Assembly: GCA_963843525.1 (NCBI GenBank)
Contig: CAWJKM010000005.1
Span: forward strand, 558,001-622,000
Direction of reading: 5' to 3'
DNA length: 64,000 nt
Source: DATJPR01 sp963843525
GTDB lineage: Bacteria > Bacteroidota > Ignavibacteria > UBA10030 > UBA6906
A program made the translations under genes and the position numbers. Positions within the stretch are counted from its first letter, which is position 1. Every line of letters begins with the position of its first letter. Shown here piece after piece: positions 34,654 to 43,261 of the stretch. Under the pieces are notes generated by a model. The model worked only from the letters and a program-made list of their open reading frames with translations. It made no database searches and was not told the DNA's origin.

Positions 34654-35892
34654 TTACAGTTGATCGAACCATTCGCGTACGCGGTTCGTGATACCTTTGA
34701 CTGACGGCCGTTTCTTCGTGGACGGGCGTTCGCTTGCCGACGGGTGGCCGGCGAACCGCAATCCATGATACACCAGACCTACTGCCGTGGCGTAGGCGGG
34801 GTTTTCAATTTCTCTCAGCAACCCTCCCGAAAAGCCCGAGGGAATGCCGATTTTCACGGGCATGCCGAGGACATCCTGCGCCAGCTCCGCCGTCCCTTTG
34901 ATGAGCGCGCCGCCGCCGGTGAGAACCACGCCACCGGAGAGATGTTTCGAGTATCCTGACCGTTTGATCTCCATTCCCGCAATCTCCAGGATCTCCTCCA
35001 TCCGCGGCTGGATGATCCTGGCAAGCAACAGTTTGTCGATTTCGATCGGTGCACGTCCTCCGACACCCGGCAGGATAATGGGATCGCCGGGCGGCACAGC
35101 CGGGACATACGCATAGCCGTGTTCCCGTTTCAATCGTTCCGCCTGATCGTTCAGCACGCCCAGGACCTTCCGGATATCGTCGGTGACTTTCTTCCCGGCC
35201 ACGCCGATCACAGCGGTGTGGCGGATGGTGCGTTCTTCAAATACCGCGAGATCCGTCGTGCCGCCGCCGATATCGAGCAGGGCGATACCGACCTCTTTTT
35301 CTTCGTCATCCAGCACGGCATAACTCGAGGCAAGCGGTTCAAGCACCATATCGGCGACTTCGATGTTCGCGCGCTGCACACACTTGTAGATGTTTTCCGC
35401 GGCGCTCACCAGTCCGGTGATGATATGCACACTCGCTTCCATACGGATCCCGCTCATTCCCAGCGGGTCGTATACTCCGTCCTGACCGTCCACGATGAAC
35501 TCCTGCGGAATCACATGGATGATCTTTCTGTCCGACGGCAGCGAAAGACGTTTGGTGTCTTCGATGAGGCGGTCAATGTCGGCCTGCGTCACCTCGTGGT
35601 CCGTGCCGCTGATGCTCACGACACCCCGACTTTGAAAACTCTGGATGTGGTCACCGGCGATCCCGACGACGGCGCTTTGTATGTGTACGCCGGACTGTGC
35701 TTCCGCTTCCGCGAGAGCGGTGGCGATCGCGTGGGTGGTCCGGTCGATGTGTGTCACGACCCCACGGTTCATGCCATCCGAGGGACTTCGTCCCACCCCC
35801 AGGATGTGGACACGCCCCTGCTCATCCGTGCCGGCCACCACCGCGCACACTTTGGTCGTACCGATGTCGAGACCGACAATGTGATTCATCAT
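34654..35892 (-). CDS. ftsA: Cell division protein FtsA (actin-like)
   Basis: The 412-residue protein is FtsA, which tethers FtsZ filaments to the membrane. It shows the phosphate-1 motif VGLDIGTTKVCAVV, the SHS2 (1C) domain region with GVVTHIDRT and VGIAGDHIQS, phosphate-2 LLDIGGGTTDLAVF, the adenosine motif VVLTGGGALIKG and a C-terminal amphipathic tail (ITNRVREWFDQL) suited to membrane binding. ATG 35892 overlaps the ftsQ stop as ATGA. A basic linker (STKKRPSVKG) separates the ATPase core from the tail. Confidence 0.98.
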   Translation of the reverse strand: MMNHIVGLDIGTTKVCAVVAGTDEQGRVHILGVGRSPSDGMNRGVVTHIDRTTHAIATALAEAEAQSGVHIQSAVVGIAGDHIQSFQSRGVVSISGTDHEVTQADIDRLIEDTKRLSLPSDRKIIHVIPQEFIVDGQDGVYDPLGMSGIRMEASVHIITGLVSAAENIYKCVQRANIEVADMVLEPLASSYAVLDDEEKEVGIALLDIGGGTTDLAVFEERTIRHTAVIGVAGKKVTDDIRKVLGVLNDQAERLKREHGYAYVPAVPPGDPIILPGVGGRAPIEIDKLLLARIIQPRMEEILEIAGMEIKRSGYSKHLSGGVVLTGGGALIKGTAELAQDVLGMPVKIGIPSGFSGGLLREIENPAYATAVGLVYHGLRFAGHPSASERPSTKKRPSVKGITNRVREWFDQL

Positions 35893-36692
35893 GGATTTAC
35901 CCTCTCGTGCATTGCGAGTTCCTGTCGCTGATTCCAGCGTGCAACTACCTGATCATCAAACCTGAGGTCCACATACTCCAGCGCCTGCGCCCCTTCCCGT
36001 GCAACAAACTCCTTCCAGAACCCGTCAAGCCTTGCAAGCTTCATGGCAAAGTTCCCGTGCCCGAACGCCACGGGCACACCCTGCTCCGCCGTGTAGCAGA
36101 TCAAACCGCCGTCGGCTGCAATATGGACTTCTGAAATCCTGTGATACAAATCGTCACCGAACGCACGGGCCGTATCGAGTAATGCCAGCGCCTCCCGGAC
36201 CGCGGGGTTACGCATGAGTCTCCCCGGCACATAGTCGGCGGCGGGAATTGCCCCCGTCAGGATGGGCAGGTCGAGAAGATGGTTCGACTTCACCGGCGGC
36301 AATACCCGGGCGCTGTCGTCGAGATACACCGTCTTGTCGGAAACAATCGCCACCACCGGAGTGCGCTCGTGCACGGAGATGACCACCGTCCCGGGGACGT
36401 CCCGTGCAACCACCACGGATTGCACGTACGGGTTTGTTTCGAGACGCCGGCGAATGGCGTTGAGGTTCAGACTGTAGAGCCTCGCCGACCGGTCGACATC
36501 CGCAAGTTCCAGGATGTCTTTTGCGGAGAGGATGTTCTCTCCGCTCACGCGGACATCCTTGACCGGCAATTCTTCCTTCCAGGCGTTCGCCTTCCACGCC
36601 GCAACGAGGACGATCAGAGACCCCAGGACCAGCAGGGCCAGGCTCCGTCGAACGTGCTTGCGTTCGCCGACGTTTGCCTCAGTGTTGATCAT
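35889..36692 (-). CDS. ftsQ: Cell division protein FtsQ/DivIB
   Basis: FtsQ links early and late divisome proteins in the periplasm. The 267-residue product has a short cytoplasmic basic segment, one membrane helix (SLALLVLGSLIVLVAAW, about residues 18-35), and a POTRA domain starting VKDVRVSGENILSAKDILE, followed by the FtsQ beta domain with VVARDVPGTVVISVHERTPV and ending ALEYVDLRFDDQVV. The frame is open to 36893, but ATG 36692, overlapping the murB stop as ATGA, gives the right topology. The length is typical. Confidence 0.93.
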   Translation of the reverse strand: MINTEANVGERKHVRRSLALLVLGSLIVLVAAWKANAWKEELPVKDVRVSGENILSAKDILELADVDRSARLYSLNLNAIRRRLETNPYVQSVVVARDVPGTVVISVHERTPVVAIVSDKTVYLDDSARVLPPVKSNHLLDLPILTGAIPAADYVPGRLMRNPAVREALALLDTARAFGDDLYHRISEVHIAADGGLICYTAEQGVPVAFGHGNFAMKLARLDGFWKEFVAREGAQALEYVDLRFDDQVVARWNQRQELAMHERVNP

Positions 36693-37672
36693 CCGGCCTC
36701 CGCGACTTTCGGACTCCCGAACCCCGCCAGTCTGACACGAAGCGTGAGTCCACGTCCGAGGCTTTGTTTCACTTTCTTCTGCATTTCCCGGATCACTCCA
36801 TAGATCTCGGAGGCAGTTGCCTTTCCGCGGTTCACCACGATGTTCGGGTGCGCATCCATTGTCATCGCACCGCCCCCGGTAACGCCGGCACATCCCGCCT
36901 GGATCAACAAGTCGTCGGCGGTGGCATCCGGTTCATCTTGGAATACCACCCCCGCCCGGGGAACGTTCAGCGTCACCCGCGCAGCACGCTTCAACAGGGC
37001 ACGACGTCGTGCCCGCAGGAGCTCTTCGAGACTCCCACGATGAAATTCAAATGTCCCGGATAGTATGACACACCGATCGTCGTTTCTCCGCGCAAGCACT
37101 CCCGCTGCTTCGTCGGGCGAAAGGGAGGCAATGCCTCCGTGTGCGAGAACACGCAGCGCGCGCAGTCTTCCGCGCAGGGCGTTTGCCTGCTCTCCCTGCG
37201 TTTCAACAAGAGCCCCGCCCAGGCTTCCGGGAATACCCGCAAATTCTTCCAGGCCGGCGATTTCGTTCCGGACACAAAAGTCTCCCAGTTCTGCAAGCCG
37301 TATGCCGGCACCGGCGGTCACCAGCCGGGTGTCACCCGCTCCGGTCCGGTAGGAAATTTCGCTGCAAGCCCGGCGAAGATCGATCATTGCTCCGTGAAAT
37401 CCAGCATCATCGACAAGCATATTGGCACCGGGAAGAAGATACCGTAAGTCGATCCCTTGACGTTCGAGCCAGGGGACGAGCACGGAAACGTCGGCTTCGC
37501 TCACGGGGACAAACAGATACGCTGAGGTCCCTCCTGTCGCGAAAGACGTCATCGGCCCGATTGCGACGCTTTCCCTGATACTCCCGCGAAAGACCGCGCG
37601 AAGCGTCCGGAGAGAATCTCCCGTTGGCCGGTTGGCCGTGCCCGGGGTTTTACTCGAGCTTGTCCCTGTCAC
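36689..37672 (-). CDS. murB: MurB-like FAD protein (UDP-N-acetylenolpyruvoylglucosamine reductase family) with altered catalytic residues
   Basis: MurB reduces UDP-GlcNAc-enolpyruvate to UDP-MurNAc. Position (between murC and ftsQ), length (327) and the FAD-binding segments LLPGANMLVDDAGFHG and GLEEFAGIPGSLGGAL identify the family. Key residues differ, however: the general-acid serine of the G-S-x-F motif is Val242 (PRAGVVFQ), the C-terminal catalytic glutamate position is Arg312 (LTLRVRLAGFG), and the conserved Y-R-x-S motif is missing (AAGVLARRND, residues 189-198). I see no frameshift that would explain this. The protein may be inactive as a reductase, use different residues, or have another role; a second MurB may exist elsewhere. 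Start GTG 37672 has an AAGGTG ribosome-binding site. Confidence 0.8.
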   Translation of the reverse strand: MTGTSSSKTPGTANRPTGDSLRTLRAVFRGSIRESVAIGPMTSFATGGTSAYLFVPVSEADVSVLVPWLERQGIDLRYLLPGANMLVDDAGFHGAMIDLRRACSEISYRTGAGDTRLVTAGAGIRLAELGDFCVRNEIAGLEEFAGIPGSLGGALVETQGEQANALRGRLRALRVLAHGGIASLSPDEAAGVLARRNDDRCVILSGTFEFHRGSLEELLRARRRALLKRAARVTLNVPRAGVVFQDEPDATADDLLIQAGCAGVTGGGAMTMDAHPNIVVNRGKATASEIYGVIREMQKKVKQSLGRGLTLRVRLAGFGSPKVAEAG

Positions 37673-37684
37673 TTTTGGAACACC

Positions 37685-39064
37685 TTAGTTCTTTTTCATC
37701 AGGGAAATGAACTGTTCCCCGAATTTCCAGATGTCTCCTGCCCCCATGGTGATGACCATATCACCCTTTTTTACAATCGAAACAAGGAAGGGGGGAAGGG
37801 CGGTTTTGTCGGCGATATAGTGGACCTGTTTGTGACCGAAATCCTTTGCCGCGTTTGCAATGAGCTCGCCCGTGACGCCCTGGATCGGTTCTTCGCGAGC
37901 CGGATAGATATCGGTGATCACGAGGACGTCGGCATCGAAGAACGCCCTGCCAAAATCCTCGTAGAAGTCACGCGTGCGGGAATACAGGTGTGGCTGAAAC
38001 ACGCACACCACCCGTCTGCGCCAACCCCCTTTTGCCCCTTGAAGCGTCGCTTTGATCTCCGTGGGATGATGTGCATAATCGTCGATCACCGTGACACCGT
38101 TCATCTCTGCCTTGATCTCCCAGCGCCTGAATACGCCCGTAAACTTTTCTATCCCAGCCCTGACGGTGGCGAACGGGATGTGCATCTCCAATCCGACGGC
38201 GATCGCAGCAAGCGCGTTGAGGACATTGTGGCGGCCGGGGACATGAAGAATGATTTCTCCCAGGTCGTTTCCGTTGGAGACGACTGTGAATTTCGTGTTC
38301 CCCTCCTTGTGGACCAGATCCACCGCCTGGAGGTCCGCCTGACCGTTGAACCCGTAGGTGATGATCTTCTTCCGGATCTTCGGCATGATCTCCTGCAACG
38401 CGGGCTCGTCGAGGCAGAGAACGACGAAACCGTAAAACGGGACCTTTCCGGCGAACTGCACGAACGCCGCCTTGATGTCTTCGAGGTCGCGGTAACAATC
38501 GAGATGATCTGTCTCCAGAGTCGTCAGGACCGCGATGGTCGGCGTCAGGGACAGGAACGACCTGTCATACTCGTCCGCCTCGACAACAATGAAGTCGCCT
38601 TTCCCCAGACGGGCATTTGACCTGGCAAGAAGGTTCACTCTTCCTCCGACAATCACCGTCGGGTCGACGCCGCCTTCCATCAGGACCAGGCCGGTCATCG
38701 TCGTGGTCGTCGTTTTTCCGTGCGTGCCCGCGATCCCGATTCCATACTTCAGGCGCATGACCTCCGCGAGCATTTCGGCCCGGCGGATGACCGGGATGTT
38801 TCGTCGGTGCGCCTCGACGAGCTCCGGATTGTCCGGGGGAACGGCGGAGGAATAGACGAGCACGTCCACATCCGGTTCGAGATTGGCGGCGTTATGCCCG
38901 ATGTACACGTGAGTCCCGAGTGCCGAAAGACGCTCGGTGTTCTCACTCGCAGCGCGGTCCGATCCGGTCAAAACGAATCCCTGGTCGATAAGGATCTCCG
39001 CGATGCCGCTCATACCGATTCCGCCGATTCCGACAAAATGCAGTTTTTTTATGGACGAAAACAT
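37685..39064 (-). CDS. murC: UDP-N-acetylmuramate--L-alanine ligase
   Basis: MurC adds the first amino acid, L-alanine, to UDP-MurNAc in the cytosol. The 459-residue sequence has the N-terminal HFVGIGGIGMSGIAEI nucleotide loop, the ATP-binding AGTHGKTTTT, VVEADEYDRSFL, the HLD segment TDHLDCY, NVLNALAAIAVG, the RRWEIK motif and DDYAHHPTEI, together diagnostic of MurC rather than MurD-F. The ATG at 39064 is unambiguous. It follows the PH-like membrane protein by 29 bases and precedes murB by 12, so it is part of the dcw operon. Confidence 0.98.
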   Translation of the reverse strand: MFSSIKKLHFVGIGGIGMSGIAEILIDQGFVLTGSDRAASENTERLSALGTHVYIGHNAANLEPDVDVLVYSSAVPPDNPELVEAHRRNIPVIRRAEMLAEVMRLKYGIGIAGTHGKTTTTTMTGLVLMEGGVDPTVIVGGRVNLLARSNARLGKGDFIVVEADEYDRSFLSLTPTIAVLTTLETDHLDCYRDLEDIKAAFVQFAGKVPFYGFVVLCLDEPALQEIMPKIRKKIITYGFNGQADLQAVDLVHKEGNTKFTVVSNGNDLGEIILHVPGRHNVLNALAAIAVGLEMHIPFATVRAGIEKFTGVFRRWEIKAEMNGVTVIDDYAHHPTEIKATLQGAKGGWRRRVVCVFQPHLYSRTRDFYEDFGRAFFDADVLVITDIYPAREEPIQGVTGELIANAAKDFGHKQVHYIADKTALPPFLVSIVKKGDMVITMGAGDIWKFGEQFISLMKKN

Positions 39065-39093
39065 TGCCGTTTCCTGTTGCGTTTGCCTGCGCC

Positions 39094-39600
39094 TTACCTG
39101 TCCGTAAACCGCGGCGCATTCCAGCGGCGTTTATTTCTTTTCGGCACGAGGGCCGCGATACGGTTCATCTCCACAACGAGTTCCCGCTCGTGCTCGTATC
39201 TCCCCACCCTGATCCGGAAAACGCGACGCCGCTCTTTCAGCTTGAACACGATCACCTGGAATCTCCCGCTCGTCTGTACGCGCGACTCCCTCCCGATGTG
39301 CATCCACTCGATATCCCCGACCTTCACTTCCCGTTCATGCCACCGGTGCTTGAAGATGATCGCATCGGTTGTCACGATGAGTCGCCGGTTCCGGACGAAA
39401 TTGAGGAGCAGGGTGATCACCGACATGAGCACAAAAAAGACGATGACGTACACCAGGGGATCGTCGAGCACGTATTCGAATTTCTTCTCGATGAAACTCC
39501 CGCGTATGCCGCCGTAGACGATCAGCGTGCCGATATAGATCAGGGCCGACTGATAGTAGAAATCCAGTTTGTATTTGAACGTTTTAATCTGGTCAGTCAT
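39094..39600 (-). CDS. Two-helix membrane protein with bacterial PH-like domain, inserted in the dcw operon
   Basis: The 168-residue product has two hydrophobic helices (about residues 17-34, ALIYIGTLIVYGG, and 50-68, VYVIVFFVLMSVITLLL) followed by a beta-rich cytoplasmic domain: RRLIVTTDAIIFKHRW, REVKVGDIEWMHIGRES, then a basic ERRRVFRIRVG and a terminal helix ERELVVEMNRIAALV. This order (ITxxGIxxxR, then a D-I strand, then a terminal helix) resembles bacterial pleckstrin-homology (bPH) domains. No such gene belongs to the standard dcw set between murG and murC. It overlaps murG by 8 bases, so it is co-translated. A role in scaffolding MurG/MurC at the membrane is only a guess; specific function unknown. 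Confidence 0.75.
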   Translation of the reverse strand: MTDQIKTFKYKLDFYYQSALIYIGTLIVYGGIRGSFIEKKFEYVLDDPLVYVIVFFVLMSVITLLLNFVRNRRLIVTTDAIIFKHRWHEREVKVGDIEWMHIGRESRVQTSGRFQVIVFKLKERRRVFRIRVGRYEHERELVVEMNRIAALVPKRNKRRWNAPRFTDR

Positions 39601-40726
39601 GGCTGCGTTGTGAAAGACGGATTACTGCTGCGGCGATCGTGGCGGCCGCTTCGGGGTGCGCCATGGACCGCATTTGTTCAGACATCTGATTTCTCTTTTC
39701 CCCGTTCTGCAACAGATCGAGCAGCTGGATCTTTAGCTTCGTCTGCACCTCCCGGTCCGGGCAGAGAACTGCAGCCCCCTTGTCCACCATTGCGCGCGCA
39801 TTTTCCGTCTGGTGATCGGCCGCTGCGTGCGGATAGGGAACCAGGATCGCCGGTACTCCCGCAAGAGCCAGCTCCGCAAGAGTTGACGCCCCGGCGCGGC
39901 ACACCGCGATATCGCTGGCGCCGAACGCCAGATCCATCCGCTCGATAAATGCCGCAACCCGCACGCGTTCCCTCTCCGCATCATTCAGTCGCTGTACCGC
40001 CTCCTGCGCCATCGCCAGATCGTGCTCTCCCGTCTGCCAGATGACCTGGATCTCGGTGCCCCGTATCGATGGGAGGAATTCCATCACCGCTCCGTTTATC
40101 GACGATGCCCCGAGGCTCCCACCGAACACGAGGATGGTGGTCTTGTTGGCATCCAGATTGAAAAAGCGCGCTGCCGGGGCTCGCTGTGCCGTGCCGACTG
40201 AAGACCGGACGGGATTCCCCGAGAGAATCACGTTCGCAGTGCCCGGCAGGTATCGCCGCGAACTTTCCAGCGAGATGAATATTTCCCTGGCCCGCTTTGC
40301 GAGCAACCGCGTGGTTGCCCCCGGAACACTGTTCTGTTCCTGAAGGATCGCCGGGATCCCGAGCAGGGAGGCGATAAACACCGGCGGACCGCTGACATAT
40401 CCTCCCGTCCCCACCACGACGTCCGGCCTCCATCGTCGTACGATCTTCAATGTCTGCACCAGCGATACGCAGACCTTCAACGGAAAGAGCACGAGTGACC
40501 AGCTCAGGGCCCGACGAAAGCCGCTGATCCATATCGTCTCAAACGTGTACCCTGTTCGCGGAACGACCCGCGCTTCAATTTTCCCTGCTGTGCCGATGAA
40601 CACGATTCTCGTCTCTTTGCAGAGCCGCTTCACTTCGTCGGCGATCGCAAGAGCAGGGTACAGATGACCTCCCGTTCCACCGCCCGCAAAAATGACGGTC
40701 GGGCACTCTTTCATTGTGGATTCCAT
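39593..40726 (-). CDS. murG: UDP-GlcNAc:MurNAc-pentapeptide-PP-undecaprenol transferase
   Basis: MurG adds GlcNAc to lipid I on the inner face of the membrane, giving lipid II. The 377-residue GT28 enzyme shows the first G-loop VIFAGGGTGGHLYPALAIA, the second glycine loop TGGYVSGP, the HEQN-type ILQEQNSVPG, GGSLGASSIN, the donor-binding CRAGASTLAELALAG and PYPHAAADHQTENA. The last histidine-glutamine segment is the usual UDP-GlcNAc pocket. ATG 40726 shares a base with the ftsW stop (TGATG); a TTG immediately upstream is less likely. It overlaps the PH-like membrane protein by 8 bases. Confidence 0.98.
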   Translation of the reverse strand: MESTMKECPTVIFAGGGTGGHLYPALAIADEVKRLCKETRIVFIGTAGKIEARVVPRTGYTFETIWISGFRRALSWSLVLFPLKVCVSLVQTLKIVRRWRPDVVVGTGGYVSGPPVFIASLLGIPAILQEQNSVPGATTRLLAKRAREIFISLESSRRYLPGTANVILSGNPVRSSVGTAQRAPAARFFNLDANKTTILVFGGSLGASSINGAVMEFLPSIRGTEIQVIWQTGEHDLAMAQEAVQRLNDAERERVRVAAFIERMDLAFGASDIAVCRAGASTLAELALAGVPAILVPYPHAAADHQTENARAMVDKGAAVLCPDREVQTKLKIQLLDLLQNGEKRNQMSEQMRSMAHPEAAATIAAAVIRLSQRSHD

Positions 40727-41892
40727 CAATACACACTACCCACCGCAGGCTGCGGCGCCGGTCCGGCGGGCTTCGCCGCGGTCAACCGCGGAGCCATATC
40801 GGTCTGAGACGAAATATTCAACAGCACCCCGATGGAAAATGCCGAGGCGAGGATTGAGGACCCGCCATAGCTGACAAAGGGCATGGGTAACCCGGTGGTC
40901 GGGAGAACGCCGAGTGTTACCCCTGCGTTGATGACCGCATACAGCGTGACCGCTCCCGTGATCCCCAGGGCGAGACAGCGACCGAGCTCGTCGCGCGCAT
41001 TCCGCGCAATCCGCATTCCCCGCAACATGAGGACGAAGAAGATGGCCATGACGGCAACGGTCCCGATCAAACCGTATTCCTCGCCGACGATGGAGAAGAC
41101 GAAGTCGCCGTACGATTCGGGGAGAAAAAGGTCCCGCTGGTGGCTGAGTCCCGGGCCCACGCCGAAGATCCCGCCGTTTCCAAAGCCGATGATTCCCTGC
41201 CAGACCTGATAGTTCATACGCCCTGTACTCGCCGAGCCGTGCCCGAGATAACTCATGATCCGCTGCGCCCGGTAGGGGGCACTCATCATATAGATCGCCA
41301 GGAGAGGAATCAGCGATGCGACGGCGATCCCGAGATGGCTGATCCTTGCCCGGCCGATGAACAGCATGAGAAAACTGAGGACGAGGATCATCGCGCCGGT
41401 GCTGAAGTTCGGTTGTCGCAGCACCAGCACACTTACCAGGCCGATCCAGAAAAGCAGCGGGAGCAGGCCGGATTTGAAATTTTTTATTGATTCTTTTTTC
41501 GCCGCGATAAGTACGGCGAGGTGGAAGATCAGGGCGAACTTGGCGAACTCCGACGGCTGGATCCCGAACCCGCCGAGGCGGAGCCAGCGGGCGGCTCCGT
41601 TCACTTCGCCGCCCAGTGCAAGGGTTACGCCTAATGCGCCAACCAGAATGATCAGCACGGGTTTGGTGAGCTTCCGGAACTTGTGGTAATCGAACCGCAT
41701 CGCCGCGAGCATGAGGACAAATCCTGCCAGGACTTTGACTGCATGGCGTTCGAGGAGCCGGTCGCTTTCTCCCCAACGCATCTGGGCATAGGTCGAGCTT
41801 GCGCTGTACACCACGCCCAGGCTCATGGCCATCAGAGCGAGAACGCAGAGAAGGGTCAGAAGATCGATATGGTTTCGTGGTGTCTTTGTCAT
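40726..41892 (-). CDS. ftsW: SEDS-family peptidoglycan glycosyltransferase FtsW
   Basis: FtsW is the division-specific SEDS protein that polymerises lipid II together with FtsI. The 388-residue membrane protein has about ten helices and the family motifs GVVYSASS near the first helix, VNGAARWLRLGGFGIQPSEFAKFALI, the large-loop YQVWQGIIGFGNGGIFGVGPG, and the SYGGSS motif (MPFVSYGGSSILA) near the end. The C-terminal tail is Pro/Ala-rich. Context between murD and murG supports FtsW rather than RodA. Start and stop share bases with its neighbours (TGATG at both junctions), pointing to coupled translation. Confidence 0.96.
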   Translation of the reverse strand: MTKTPRNHIDLLTLLCVLALMAMSLGVVYSASSTYAQMRWGESDRLLERHAVKVLAGFVLMLAAMRFDYHKFRKLTKPVLIILVGALGVTLALGGEVNGAARWLRLGGFGIQPSEFAKFALIFHLAVLIAAKKESIKNFKSGLLPLLFWIGLVSVLVLRQPNFSTGAMILVLSFLMLFIGRARISHLGIAVASLIPLLAIYMMSAPYRAQRIMSYLGHGSASTGRMNYQVWQGIIGFGNGGIFGVGPGLSHQRDLFLPESYGDFVFSIVGEEYGLIGTVAVMAIFFVLMLRGMRIARNARDELGRCLALGITGAVTLYAVINAGVTLGVLPTTGLPMPFVSYGGSSILASAFSIGVLLNISSQTDMAPRLTAAKPAGPAPQPAVGSVY

Positions 41893-43259
41893 CAGCGCAA
41901 CGCCATCACAATGTTCTTGAACACCATCCCCCGGTGTTCGTAGTTGTCAAACCAGTCAAAAGACGCGCATGCAGGAGAAAGCAGGACGACATCTCCCGGA
42001 TGGGCGCGCTGGGTACACAGGTCGACGGCATCTTCCATGGATTCCGCGGTCTCGGCCGAGCGGATCCCTTCGAATGCCTTCACCACCTTCCCGGCTGATT
42101 CTCCGATCGCCACGATCGCGCGGACGCGGTTCCGGACCAGGTCGTGCAGCCGGGTATAGTCGTTCCCCTTGTCGCGTCCGCCGAGAATCAACACAATCGG
42201 CCCGTCGTAACTCTGCAGGGCGTACCACACGGAATCGACGTTTGTCGCTTTTGAATCGTTCACATATTTCACGCCGCGGAGCTCCCGGACAAATTCCAGA
42301 CGGTGTTCCACCCCTTTGAATCGTTCGAGCGTCTTCCCCAGGGGACCGGCCGGGGCTCCGGAAACCAGGCCGGCGAGCGACGCGGCCATCGCGTTCGAGA
42401 GATTATGAATGCCCGGGATTCCGATCTTTCCCACCGGGACAATGACGGATTTCTTCCCGCCGAATGCGGTGACGAGATGCCCGTTCTCCACCCACGCACC
42501 CTCCTCAAGACGTTGGGTAACGCTGAACGGAAGAAGTGCGACCTCCTTCGGAGCCTTCCCGATGACCTGGCGCTTTGCCTCGGGGTCGTCAGCGTTATAC
42601 ACAAGCGTATCCCCTTTTCGCTGCCGGAGAAAGATCCTGGCCTTGGCGTCGCTGTATTTTTCGAATGAATGATCATACCTGTCGAGGTGATCCGGGGTAA
42701 TATTGAGCAGCACGGACACCCGGGGCCGGAAATCGATGGCATGGTCCAGTTGAAAGCTTGACACCTCGAGAACGACTTTCGAATCCCGTTCCGTTTTGTC
42801 GACGAGCTGTGCGAACGCAGTCCCGATGTTTCCCCCAACGAGCGTTTTCAGTCCGGCATCCTCCAGGATCTTCCCGGTGAGAGTCGTCGCCGTGGTTTTG
42901 CCGTTTGTCCCCGTTATCGCGATGATCGAGCCGCGGCAGAACCAGGAAGCCACCTCCAGCTCGCTTGCCACGAGAATCCTGCGCGCAATGGCTTCCCGGA
43001 CCAGCGGAGAGTCGGACGGGACGCCGGGACTCATGACCAGGAGGTCCGTTTCCAGGATTCTCCCTGTGTTCCCGCCGAATTCGAAATCGATGTTCCGCGA
43101 CGTGAATTCGGCCACCGCTTCGGCCATACGCTCCACTGGTGCAAGGTCACTGACGAAGACCCGGGCTCCTTTGCTCTGCAGAAGGGCGGCGACCGCTCTG
43201 CCGCTCCGGGCGGCTCCGAGGACACTCACTTTTTTCCCGGCAATCTCGATCGGCGCCAT
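41892..43259 (-). CDS. murD: UDP-N-acetylmuramoylalanine--D-glutamate ligase
   Basis: MurD adds D-glutamate to UDP-MurNAc-L-Ala. The 455-residue protein has VSVLGAARSGRAVAALL, SPGVPSDSPL, the P-loop IIAITGTNGKTTATTLTG, VLEVSSFQLDHA, the NITPDHLDRYDH segment, GIHNLSNAMAA, GVKYVNDSKATN and VLILGGRDKGNDYTRL, the last being typical for MurD. The frame extends to 43349 but ATG 43259 lies 2 bases after the mraY stop and before the first strand. The ligase acts in the cytosol, ahead of MurE and MurF. Confidence 0.98.
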   Translation of the reverse strand: MAPIEIAGKKVSVLGAARSGRAVAALLQSKGARVFVSDLAPVERMAEAVAEFTSRNIDFEFGGNTGRILETDLLVMSPGVPSDSPLVREAIARRILVASELEVASWFCRGSIIAITGTNGKTTATTLTGKILEDAGLKTLVGGNIGTAFAQLVDKTERDSKVVLEVSSFQLDHAIDFRPRVSVLLNITPDHLDRYDHSFEKYSDAKARIFLRQRKGDTLVYNADDPEAKRQVIGKAPKEVALLPFSVTQRLEEGAWVENGHLVTAFGGKKSVIVPVGKIGIPGIHNLSNAMAASLAGLVSGAPAGPLGKTLERFKGVEHRLEFVRELRGVKYVNDSKATNVDSVWYALQSYDGPIVLILGGRDKGNDYTRLHDLVRNRVRAIVAIGESAGKVVKAFEGIRSAETAESMEDAVDLCTQRAHPGDVVLLSPACASFDWFDNYEHRGMVFKNIVMALR

Positions 43260-43261
43260 GC

